Positions 1-6,168 of a stretch of DNA of 16,356 nt are shown in pieces. The DNA comes from Prevotella sp. CAG:924 (GTDB taxonomy: Bacteria > Bacteroidota > Bacteroidia > Bacteroidales > Bacteroidaceae), in contig HF988470.1 in the NCBI GenBank assembly GCA_000431975.1, positions 5,857-22,212 on the forward strand, read 5' to 3'. A program made the position numbers and the translations under genes. Position 1 is the first letter of the stretch, and each line of letters begins with the position of its first letter. The notes beneath the pieces were generated by a model. It did not search any database. It was not told the origin of the DNA and saw nothing but the letters and a program-made list of their open reading frames with translations.

Positions 1-2
1 GC

Positions 3-1043
3 TCGAACGGACGGGTGTCCTACCGGACTCTTTTTGACCTGCCGATAGAACGTCCTACCCGTGCTTTCCTCTACCGTGCCTTAGACAGGGTGGGAGAGCA
101 CCGTCTGGAGGCTTTCCTCGATTCGATGCAGCCACATGACAAACTGCTGGCACAAATGCAGGAGGAACTGAACAAAGGCAGCGGGCGGCAATGGGACCGA
201 CGGCTCCTGTTGGTCAATATGGAGCGCCGCCGCTGGCGGATGGATGACACACCGCAGAAACATCAGAAATATATTCTTGTCAATCTGCCTTCCTATCATC
301 TGGAAGCGGTTGACGGTGACAAGGTGCTGAGCATGCGGATAGGATGCGGCACGCTGAAGACCAAGACGCCCCTGCTGCAGAGCATGGTGGAACGGATGGA
401 TGTCAATCCGCAGTGGATCATCCCTATGAGCATTGTCAAGGAGAGTATCGCACCCCATGCCGGCAACCGCGGCTACTTTAGAAGCCGCCACTATTTCATC
501 CGCGAACGGGCGACCGGCAAGGTCGTTGATCCTGCACTCGTAGGAGCGGGAGCACTGATGAGCGGCGATTACAGGGTGATCCAGGAGGGTGGTGCACATA
601 ATTCTCTTGGAAGAATCATCTTCCGCTTTAAGAATAATTTCTCGGTCTACCTTCATGACACCTCGTCGCGGGAAGTGTTCTCACGCGAGGACCGGGGGGT
701 GAGCCACGGCTGTGTGCGTGTGGAGCGCCCCTTCGACCTGGGAGTGTTCCTCCTGGGCGATTCCACATCGCTGACGGTGCAGAAAATACGCTATTCGATG
801 ATGGCGGACGTGTCACCGGTCGGTAAGAAATACGAGGAACTGCCACCGGAGCAAAAAGCTGTGGCCGACACGCTGAAACGAAAGATGCTCATCGGATCGG
901 TCAAGGTGAATCCGCGCGTACCTATTTATATATATTACTACACGCTGTATCCTGACCATGAAGGTGTGATGCGTACCTATAATGACATCTATGGTTATGA
1001 TGACGTGATCTATAGATACCTGCGCAACTATATGGGAAGCTAA
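3..1043 (+). CDS. YcbB-like L,D-transpeptidase, 5' end cut off by window edge
   Basis: L,D-transpeptidases make 3-3 peptidoglycan cross-links in the periplasm with a catalytic cysteine. The frame is open to the left edge, so the GTG at 15 is only the first internal start and the N-terminus is missing; YcbB-type enzymes are usually 500-600 residues. Counting from that GTG, the visible 342 residues contain a helical stretch (about 1-60), then the YkuD catalytic domain (about 85-260) with His214 in YLHDT and the signature SHGCVR at 230-235, where Cys233 is the nucleophile. The tail with many Tyr residues and DIYGYDD (about 300-335) is the C-terminal piece seen in YcbB-like members. The gene lies 44 nt before a sigma-factor gene on the same strand, so the two may be cotranscribed. 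The domain call is firm; the YcbB subtype is inferred. Confidence 0.9.
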   Translation, partial: SNGRVSYRTLFDLPIERPTRAFLYRALDRVGEHRLEAFLDSMQPHDKLLAQMQEELNKGSGRQWDRRLLLVNMERRRWRMDDTPQKHQKYILVNLPSYHLEAVDGDKVLSMRIGCGTLKTKTPLLQSMVERMDVNPQWIIPMSIVKESIAPHAGNRGYFRSRHYFIRERATGKVVDPALVGAGALMSGDYRVIQEGGAHNSLGRIIFRFKNNFSVYLHDTSSREVFSREDRGVSHGCVRVERPFDLGVFLLGDSTSLTVQKIRYSMMADVSPVGKKYEELPPEQKAVADTLKRKMLIGSVKVNPRVPIYIYYYTLYPDHEGVMRTYNDIYGYDDVIYRYLRNYMGS

Positions 1044-1087
1044 GTGGCCGGCAGGACTGTCATCCGGCAGGCCGTGGCCGACGCTAT

Positions 1088-1660
1088 ATGAAAGAAGAAG
1101 AAGCAATACAGATGTTAGCTGATCCGCAGAAGAGGCGCAAAGCCTTTGAGTGGATGGTCGGCCAGTATAGCCAACAGCTCTACTGGAAGATCCGTCGTAT
1201 CGTTCTCACGCATGACGACGCTGATGACGTGCTTCAGAACACCTTTATCAAGGCGTGGACCCATCTTGATGACTTCCGGCAAAAATCAAAATTGTCTACC
1301 TGGCTCTACCGCATCGCTGTGAACGAGGCACTCGATTTCCTGCGCAGACAGAAAACGATGGCTGGCACCATGACCGATGTACAGATGCCCGTTGACGACG
1401 GTGGGGAGCACAGCCCTTCAGTCTTTGACCGTCTGATGGCCGATGAATATTTTGACGGCGACCGGGCACAGGCGCTATTGCAAGAATCCATTGCCTTGTT
1501 GCCCGACGTGCAGCGTACGGTGTTCACGCTTCGCTATTTTGAAGAGATGCCGTACACAGAGATGAGCGCGATCCTTCATACCTCGGAAGGTGCGTTGAAG
1601 GCCAGCTACCATCTTGCCGTGAAGAAGGTGACTGAGTATATAAAGAAGCGGGAAGATTGA
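1088..1660 (+). CDS. RNA polymerase ECF-type sigma factor (sigma-70 family)
   Basis: This 190-residue protein has the two-domain plan of ECF sigma factors. Region 2 is at about 20-90, with DDADDVLQNTFIKAW (43-57) for core binding and melting and STWLYRIAVNEALDFLRR (70-87) for the -10 element. Region 4 is at about 128-187, with LLPDVQRTVFTLRYFEEM and the helix-turn-helix YTEMSAILHTSEGALKAS that reads the -35 element. A short acidic linker (about 95-125) lies between them, and there is no region 1 or 3. It would direct RNA polymerase to a small set of promoters, probably for envelope functions judging by its neighbours. It is followed after 68 nt by a single-pass membrane protein and then by a secreted Spy-like protein, which fits sigma/anti-sigma organisation. 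The target promoters cannot be read from this window. Confidence 0.95.
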   Translation: MKEEEAIQMLADPQKRRKAFEWMVGQYSQQLYWKIRRIVLTHDDADDVLQNTFIKAWTHLDDFRQKSKLSTWLYRIAVNEALDFLRRQKTMAGTMTDVQMPVDDGGEHSPSVFDRLMADEYFDGDRAQALLQESIALLPDVQRTVFTLRYFEEMPYTEMSAILHTSEGALKASYHLAVKKVTEYIKKRED

Positions 1661-1689
1661 AAAAACACACATCGGGATTAAACCTATCC

Positions 1690-1720
1690 TCCTTTTTAAC
1701 GTCCTATAATAGAAAAAGGA
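1690..1720 (+). promoter_or_regulatory. Hairpin overlapping the ribosome binding site of the anti-sigma-like gene
   Basis: TCCTTTTT (1690-1697) is perfectly complementary to AAAAAGGA (1713-1720), with a 15-nt loop. The right arm contains the AAAGGA Shine-Dalgarno-like sequence that sits 8 nt before the ATG at 1729, so folding would hide it. The stem is only 8 bp and AT-rich. A regulatory role is inference; it could be chance in a polypurine/polypyrimidine stretch. Confidence 0.35.
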
Positions 1721-1728
1721 CAATATCT

Positions 1729-2190
1729 ATGAATAACGAAGATAAATACTTGGCTGATAAGTTCGGCCGGGAGAATCATTTCCATGTACCTGACGGTTAC
1801 TTCGATCATTTCTCCAGCAGACTGATGGAGAGACTGGCGGAGCAGACGACAGAGGGTGATGGCATGAAGCATCCTGAGGTGCAGCGTCCGGCTGCAAGAG
1901 AGCAGGCTGCCATGCGGCCGATGCCCGTACGTCCGCAACGCCGTAAGTGGTTGTGGGCTGTCGCAGCCGTGTTTGCCGGTCTCGTCGTCAGTACGATAAC
2001 ATGGCACGAGATGAACCGGGCGGGTAGCCAGACATCGATACAACAAGGAGAAGCGGACGAGATATCGGCCGGTCATGTGGCATCCAATGACGGATCGACT
2101 TCTTATTTTTCAGACAGTGACATGCAGGAAATGGTAGACTATACCATGCTCGACAACGAGGATATGTATGCCTATATTGCAGATAATTGA
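1729..2190 (+). CDS. Single-pass membrane protein, probable anti-sigma factor
   Basis: The start was set at the ATG at 1729 (153 residues) because AAAGGA lies 8 nt upstream. The frame can be extended to a TTG at 1657, but that adds 24 low-quality residues and overlaps the sigma stop codon. Residues 1-72 are predicted cytoplasmic and include HFHVPDGYFDHFSSRLMERL (17-36), a pattern I recall near the start of Bacteroidales sigma-operon membrane proteins. A single transmembrane helix follows at about 73-92 (KWLWAVAAVFAGLVVSTITW). The periplasmic tail is acidic and ends in a conserved-looking MVDYTMLDNEDMYAYIADN. The layout and the position right behind an ECF sigma gene suggest that it holds the sigma factor at the inner membrane. 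No ZAS zinc motif (HxxxCxxC) is present, so the call rests on context and topology. Confidence 0.7.
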   Translation: MNNEDKYLADKFGRENHFHVPDGYFDHFSSRLMERLAEQTTEGDGMKHPEVQRPAAREQAAMRPMPVRPQRRKWLWAVAAVFAGLVVSTITWHEMNRAGSQTSIQQGEADEISAGHVASNDGSTSYFSDSDMQEMVDYTMLDNEDMYAYIADN

Positions 2191-2191
2191 T

Positions 2192-2656
2192 ATGATGAGA
2201 AACAAAATAATACGGAGGCTGGGCATATTGTTGGTGCTTAGCCTATTGACTCTAGGAGCTGCTGCACAGGGAGGACATCCTTTTAATCCTCAGAAGTTTG
2301 AGGCTGAGATGGAGCAATACATTACCACCTATGCGGGGCTGACTCCTTCGGAGGCTTCCGTCTATTTTCCCCTGTTCCGGGAGATGCAGAAGAAACAACG
2401 TCTTCTCTTCCACAAGATGCGCCAATACCAGCATATCGACACCTCGGATGACGGGGTTTGCTATAATGCCATACAGAGGCAGGACGAGATAGATATAGAG
2501 ATCAAAAAGATACAGCAACGCTATCATCAGCAGATGCTGAAAGTATTACCGGCGGGGAAGGTGATGCTCACGATCAAGGCAGAAAGCAACTTCCATCGTC
2601 AGGCTTTCATGAAAGCTGTGGACAAGAAGAAGCATGGCCATAGAAAAAAGAAATGA
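2192..2656 (+). CDS. Small secreted Spy/CpxP-like protein
   Basis: The start is one of two adjacent ATGs (2192, 2195), 1 nt after the stop of the anti-sigma-like gene; there is no clear ribosome binding site, so translational coupling is likely. An upstream in-frame ATG at 2168 would overlap the previous gene and spoil the signal peptide. The 154-residue product has an N-terminal signal peptide (RRLGILLVLSLLTLGAAAQ). The mature part is a helical, highly charged, Gln/Lys/Met-rich protein containing LTPSEASVYFPLFREMQKKQ, the LTxxQ-like pattern of periplasmic Spy/CpxP chaperones. It ends in a basic HGHRKKK tail. In the sigma/anti-sigma context it may be a periplasmic chaperone or a stress sensor acting on the anti-sigma factor, comparable to CnrX in the CnrYXH system. 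That role is inference; the secretion signal and helical character are plain. Confidence 0.75.
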   Translation: MMRNKIIRRLGILLVLSLLTLGAAAQGGHPFNPQKFEAEMEQYITTYAGLTPSEASVYFPLFREMQKKQRLLFHKMRQYQHIDTSDDGVCYNAIQRQDEIDIEIKKIQQRYHQQMLKVLPAGKVMLTIKAESNFHRQAFMKAVDKKKHGHRKKK

Positions 2657-2675
2657 TAGGGGATAGTATTAAAGG

Positions 2676-2714
2676 AAAAGAGGAAGAATTGCAAATCACA
2701 ATTCTTCCTCTTTT
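2676..2714. terminator. Bidirectional terminator between convergent operons
   Basis: A perfect 16-bp stem (2676-2691 with 2699-2714) has a 7-nt loop. It is A-rich on the left and T-rich on the right: the plus-strand transcript continues into TCTGTTTTC, and the minus-strand transcript leaves the stem in CTCTTTTCCTTTAAT. It lies between two convergent genes and overlaps the last codons of the minus-strand FHA gene. Confidence 0.85.
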
Positions 2715-3319
2715 TCTGTTTTCAGCAGTACGGATGTCGCTCCGATGGTGAACAGGGTGCCATTGCCAATGATGCGGCGCTCGCGGTCGCCTAAGATCGT
2801 GTTGTCGACAAAGGTGCCTGTGTTTGACGGGCCATCACGGAGTATATATTTGAGATCGCCTTTCTTGTCGCGGCTCACATTGATGCAGCAGTGTGTGATG
2901 TCGATCGAGGGATCGTCCGTATGGATGGGACAGTCGAGGGTGACACCTTTAGTGTAGCGTCCGATGGTATTGTCGCCCATGTGCAACGGCAGGATCTGCT
3001 TGTAGTGGAACACGTTCTCAATGACAAGGATCTCGCCGACAAAGGGCATGGCAGCGGTCTCCGTATCGTTCTGTGTGGCGGCATTGCCTATGCTGTTCGC
3101 AGAGGTATTGGCAGCAGTCTTGTCGAAGTCGGGAAGATCTTTCGGTGCCTCTGTGCTCACATTGCTGGCATTGTCATCAGCAGGTGCTTTCTTCTTCAAC
3201 CGGATGCCAAACCGCTTACTGCAATGAGGGCAGGTGAAGATCAAGGCCTTGCCAAAGGAGTATTTCTTTTCGTCGAAGGCAATGGGCGTGCCACATTCCG
3301 GACATTTCACTCGTTTCAT
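2696..3319 (-). CDS. Zinc-ribbon and FHA domain protein
   Basis: The 207-residue protein starts with a zinc ribbon, CPEC (6-9) and CPHC (30-33), like the MJ0042/FYDLN-type N-terminal fingers. A low-complexity Ala/Asn/Asp/Thr linker follows (about 43-92), then a C-terminal FHA domain (about 96-200). FHA landmarks present are GR (120-121), His143, and NTGTFVDN (166-173). The canonical Ser-Arg-x-His loop, which contacts phosphothreonine, reads Asp-Ile-Thr-His here (140-143), so classic phosphopeptide binding is doubtful. There is no membrane segment, so it is probably cytoplasmic. It lies 27 nt downstream of the HU/SPOR gene on the same strand, presumably in one transcript. Its final codons form one arm of the convergent terminator. 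The partner protein is unknown. Confidence 0.88.
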   Translation of the reverse strand: MKRVKCPECGTPIAFDEKKYSFGKALIFTCPHCSKRFGIRLKKKAPADDNASNVSTEAPKDLPDFDKTAANTSANSIGNAATQNDTETAAMPFVGEILVIENVFHYKQILPLHMGDNTIGRYTKGVTLDCPIHTDDPSIDITHCCINVSRDKKGDLKYILRDGPSNTGTFVDNTILGDRERRIIGNGTLFTIGATSVLLKTEKEEEL

Positions 3320-3346
3320 TCTTCTGGAAAATTATATAAGAAAAGG

Positions 3347-4375
3347 TTATTCCTTTTCGGAGTTACACTTCATCATCCAGGCATCTTTAAATACCTGGTT
3401 ATCACTCAGTTTGTTTAAGCTGGCTTGAGCATCGCTCTTTGTGGCATAATGTCCGTAGATGACCTTTACGCCACGTCCGTCTTGATAGACCTCAGCCTCT
3501 ATTCCGTTGTTCTGAAGCTCGGCGGCATAGTTCTCCGCATTCTTCTTTGTGATGCGGGCAGCGAGGACAAGCGTGTACCGTCGGGCGGCGTTGAGACTGT
3601 CGCGACGATGTGCGAGAGTAATGGAGTCGTGACGCTGTGCAGCTGCCTTCTTCACGGCAGTCTCGCCTGTCGTGACGTTCTTCGGCATGACACGGAGAAG
3701 GAGACTGGTATCGATACCGCTTTCTATGGGATATTGTTCCGGATCGTTCAGATGGGAAGGCAGGAACAGGAATGCCAGAATGGCGGCAGCGGCGATAACG
3801 ACATTACGTATCCATGATACGCGCAGACGTATATAACGGGGCTCATTCTCCTCCTCGCAAGAATCGGAAGGCATCTCACCGACAGTTGCAGCGGCGGGAG
3901 CCATGACGGTGGCCGGAGATACCTTGTCGGGTGTGCTGACAGCTTGTGAAGAATGTTCCAGAGCGGCAAGCGGCTTGAGGCCGAATCCTGACAAGCCATA
4001 AAGCTCGGGAGTCAGTATACCTGCCTCACAAGGCTCAAACTCCAGATGGCCATCGGCATTGAGACTCAGAACACCCAGGTCGTTGAATGTCACGCTGCCC
4101 TCCGTGTCGAGACGCTGGCGCAACTCGCGTACCTCATCCTCTATACGCTTCAACGCATCGGGATAGCTCAGGTCGTAGGCTTCCACATACGACTGGACGA
4201 GAAGGCTGTCATTGAGGGTCAGTTTCTGATTGAAACCGATAGAACGGAAAGGCGGGATGAAAGTGTCATCGCTTTCATCAAGGTGTGCCTGCTCATAGTG
4301 AGCCATAAACCCACCTAATCCCGGCACGATAACGCAATCGTTATCGAGCAACAGTATCTCTATATGTCTATCCAT
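3347..4375 (-). CDS. HU-CCDC81 and SPOR domain membrane protein
   Basis: The ATG at 4375 was preferred to an in-frame GTG at 4384 because the promoter -7 box ends at 4390, leaving almost no leader for the GTG. Of 342 residues, about 1-135 match the Bacteroidetes HU-CCDC81 pair of HU-like domains (DNDCVIVPGLGGFMAHY, then FNQKLTLNDSLLVQSYV). A variable linker follows, then a transmembrane helix at about 188-205 (WIRNVVIAAAAILAFLFL). The C-terminal SPOR domain (about 264-337, YTLVLAARITKKNAENYAAE to DAWMMK) should be periplasmic; SPOR domains bind denuded peptidoglycan at division sites. The layout suggests a link between nucleoid or another cytoplasmic partner, inner membrane and cell wall. It is the first gene of an operon with the FHA gene. 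Domain calls are good; DNA binding by this subfamily is inferred from the HU fold. Confidence 0.88.
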   Translation of the reverse strand: MDRHIEILLLDNDCVIVPGLGGFMAHYEQAHLDESDDTFIPPFRSIGFNQKLTLNDSLLVQSYVEAYDLSYPDALKRIEDEVRELRQRLDTEGSVTFNDLGVLSLNADGHLEFEPCEAGILTPELYGLSGFGLKPLAALEHSSQAVSTPDKVSPATVMAPAAATVGEMPSDSCEEENEPRYIRLRVSWIRNVVIAAAAILAFLFLPSHLNDPEQYPIESGIDTSLLLRVMPKNVTTGETAVKKAAAQRHDSITLAHRRDSLNAARRYTLVLAARITKKNAENYAAELQNNGIEAEVYQDGRGVKVIYGHYATKSDAQASLNKLSDNQVFKDAWMMKCNSEKE

Positions 4376-4389
4376 TTCAATCACGAATG

Positions 4390-4421
4390 CAAATTTAACG
4401 AATTAACCGCAAAGAAGCAAA
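4390..4421 (-). promoter_or_regulatory. Bacteroidetes-type promoter for the HU/SPOR-FHA operon
   Basis: Read on the minus strand, TTTG (4421-4418), a 20-nt spacer, then TAAATTTG (4397-4390) match the -33/-7 consensus exactly. Transcription would begin near 4385, only about 10 nt before the ATG at 4375, giving a nearly leaderless mRNA. Confidence 0.8.
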
Positions 4422-4465
4422 CGTTTAAGATAGAAATATCCGTAAACCGAAATTATTTGGGAGGA

Positions 4466-4499
4466 GTTGATTCTATGTCGGAAGAATTGTGTACTTTTG
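4466..4499 (+). promoter_or_regulatory. Promoter for rfbC and the lipoprotein gene
   Basis: TACTTTTG at 4492-4499 is a perfect TAnnTTTG -7 box. A GTTG at 4466-4469 could serve as the -33 element with a rather long 22-nt spacer. The expected transcript start is near 4505, with about 25 nt of leader before the ATG at 4531. It lies back to back with the HU/SPOR promoter without overlapping it. Confidence 0.7.
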
Positions 4500-4530
4500 C
4501 GATTGGAATACCTGAATATGATTTCTGACC

Positions 4531-5082
4531 ATGGAATATCAAGAAACAAAGATAAAAGGAGTATGGGTTCTTACCCCCCGTGTGTTCAATGATGCGCGGG
4601 GATATTTCTTTGAATCCTGGAAGCAGGAAGATTTCGATGCGCATATCGGCCGGCATGTAGAATTCATCCAGGACAACGAATCGAAATCGAGTTATGGTGT
4701 CCTCCGCGGACTCCATTATCAGAAGGGTGAATTCTCCCAAGCGAAGCTCGTGCGTGTCATCCGCGGCAAGGTGTTGGACGTGGCTGTCGATATACGGCGG
4801 TCGTCGCCTACCTTTGGCCAGTATGTAGCCGTGGAACTGAGTGAGGAGAATAAGCGACAGCTTTTTATTCCCCGTGGCTTTGCCCATGGCTTCCTTGTAC
4901 TGAGCCAGGAGGCTGTCTTCACTTATAAAGTGGATAATGTATATGCTCCTCAACATGAAGCAAGTATCCGGTGGAACGATGAGACGATAGGCATAGACTG
5001 GCCCATCGATCCTAAGGATGTGCTTACCAGTGAGAAAGATCTGAAAGCCTGTACGCTTGTAGAGGCCGAGGTTTTTGAATAA
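4531..5082 (+). CDS. rfbC: dTDP-4-dehydrorhamnose 3,5-epimerase
   Basis: RfbC (RmlC) epimerises carbons 3 and 5 of dTDP-4-keto-6-deoxy-glucose, the third step of dTDP-L-rhamnose synthesis for surface polysaccharides, in the cytoplasm. The 183-residue length is normal for the family, which folds as a cupin. Characteristic segments are present: DARGYFFESW (21-30), LRGLHYQ (58-64) with catalytic His62, the cupin strand LFIPRGFAHGFLVLS (111-125), Tyr132 in FTYKVDNVYAP, and Asp170 near IDWP. These residues match the catalytic His, Tyr and Asp known from rhamnose-pathway RmlC enzymes. The gene has its own promoter and no rfbA, rfbB or rfbD beside it, so the other steps must be encoded elsewhere. 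A lipoprotein gene follows after 6 nt. A related epimerase with a different sugar substrate is possible but less likely. Confidence 0.95.
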   Translation: MEYQETKIKGVWVLTPRVFNDARGYFFESWKQEDFDAHIGRHVEFIQDNESKSSYGVLRGLHYQKGEFSQAKLVRVIRGKVLDVAVDIRRSSPTFGQYVAVELSEENKRQLFIPRGFAHGFLVLSQEAVFTYKVDNVYAPQHEASIRWNDETIGIDWPIDPKDVLTSEKDLKACTLVEAEVFE

Positions 5083-5088
5083 GAATCT

Positions 5089-5883
5089 ATGAAAAAAACT
5101 ATATTGTGGATGATAGTCTTTCCCTTGATCCTGTTTTCCGCGTGTGGAAGCAGAAGCAAGGCCCCAAAGACAGAGCCTGAGGACAAGGCGGCAAAAAAGA
5201 TGCTGCAAGGTATTTGGGTGAATGAGGATGAAGAATATGTGGCCTTCCGGGTGAAAGGCGATACGATCTTTTATCCTGACTCTACCTCTTTGCCGGTCTA
5301 TTTCAAGATCATCCAGGATACGCTTGTGATGTACGGAGCGAACACAATGAAATATCCCATTGTGAAGCAGACACGGCATCTGTTTATCTTCAAGAACCGC
5401 AACGGTGATCTGATGCGGCTGGTACTGAGTACCGATCCCAGCAATGAGTCGTTGTTTAGTGCGAAGACAATCGTTCCGATCAATCAGAATCAACTTATTA
5501 AGCGAGATACCGTTGTGAGCTATGATTCAGAACGTTATCATTGTTATGTCCAGGTGAATCCTACGACCTATAAGGTGATTAAGGCTACTTATAATGATGA
5601 GGGCGCTGAGGTCGATAATGTCTATTATGACAACATTGTCAACCTTACCGTGTATCATGGTGCCACCCGACTTTTCTCGGGTGATTTCCGTAAGAAGCAG
5701 TTCTCTCATCTAGTGCCGGCCGACTTCCTCAAACAGGCCGTTTTAAGCGACATGAAGTTTGACGGCATCACAAAGGACGGTATCAGCTATATAGCCGTGC
5801 TCGTGATTCCCGACAGTCAAAGCAGTTATCAGGTGGAGCTTACGGTCAGCTACAGCGGACGTCTGAAGATGCGTGCAAAGTAA
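5089..5883 (+). CDS. DUF4738-like lipoprotein
   Basis: The 264-residue protein begins with a lipoprotein signal peptide (KKTILWMIVFPLILFSAC); Cys19 follows FSA and would be lipidated, placing the protein on the inner or outer membrane. There is no Asp at +2. Residues 20-37 form a charged tether. The rest is predicted mostly beta and falls into two parts: about 38-140, with GIWVNEDEEYVAFRVKGDTI, resembling small lipocalin-like domains, and about 145-264, ending in TVSYSGRLKMRAK. The layout resembles DUF4738 lipoproteins of Prevotella and relatives, recalled from memory. The function is unknown. It is almost certainly cotranscribed with rfbC (6-nt gap), though nothing in it suggests sugar metabolism. 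A strong terminator follows 50 nt after the stop codon. Confidence 0.8.
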   Translation: MKKTILWMIVFPLILFSACGSRSKAPKTEPEDKAAKKMLQGIWVNEDEEYVAFRVKGDTIFYPDSTSLPVYFKIIQDTLVMYGANTMKYPIVKQTRHLFIFKNRNGDLMRLVLSTDPSNESLFSAKTIVPINQNQLIKRDTVVSYDSERYHCYVQVNPTTYKVIKATYNDEGAEVDNVYYDNIVNLTVYHGATRLFSGDFRKKQFSHLVPADFLKQAVLSDMKFDGITKDGISYIAVLVIPDSQSSYQVELTVSYSGRLKMRAK

Positions 5884-5932
5884 ATCTGCAGACCTCCGAC
5901 AAAAGATAGACGTGGGAATTATATGCAATCCG

Positions 5933-5970
5933 TTGAACCCCAACCGACTTAATGGCCGGTTGGGGTTCAA
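5933..5970 (+). terminator. Rho-independent terminator after the lipoprotein gene
   Basis: A perfect 14-bp stem, TTGAACCCCAACCG (5933-5946) with CGGTTGGGGTTCAA (5957-5970), has a 10-nt loop and is followed by TGTTTCTTAT. It ends the rfbC operon and isolates it from the next gene. Confidence 0.88.
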
Positions 5971-6168
5971 TGTTTCTTATAGACCTATAGGGCTTTCTAG
6001 AGAAAAATCAGGTTGTCAGGGGATTTATCAAGGATTTTTAAGTAAAAAAGATCAGATGGGATTAAACCCCGGGCATGTGCTTTACGTCTTATTCGTGTGA
6101 GCCGCAAGAAAAGAGCGGTAATAATAAGGATAATAAGTTCAAATATATTTAATGAAAGGAATTGCATT

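Noticed and set aside
1044..1087. Repeated CCGGCAGG before the sigma gene as a possible operator
   Set aside because: Only two direct copies in a short GC-rich gap, with no promoter nearby and no symmetry.
1657..1728. TTG-initiated N-terminal extension of the anti-sigma-like protein
   Set aside because: It overlaps the sigma stop codon, and the ATG at 1729 has a proper ribosome binding site.
4453..5493. 346-codon minus-strand open frame opposite rfbC and the lipoprotein gene
   Set aside because: Both plus-strand genes have clear family features and a promoter; the minus frame shows no domain or signal.
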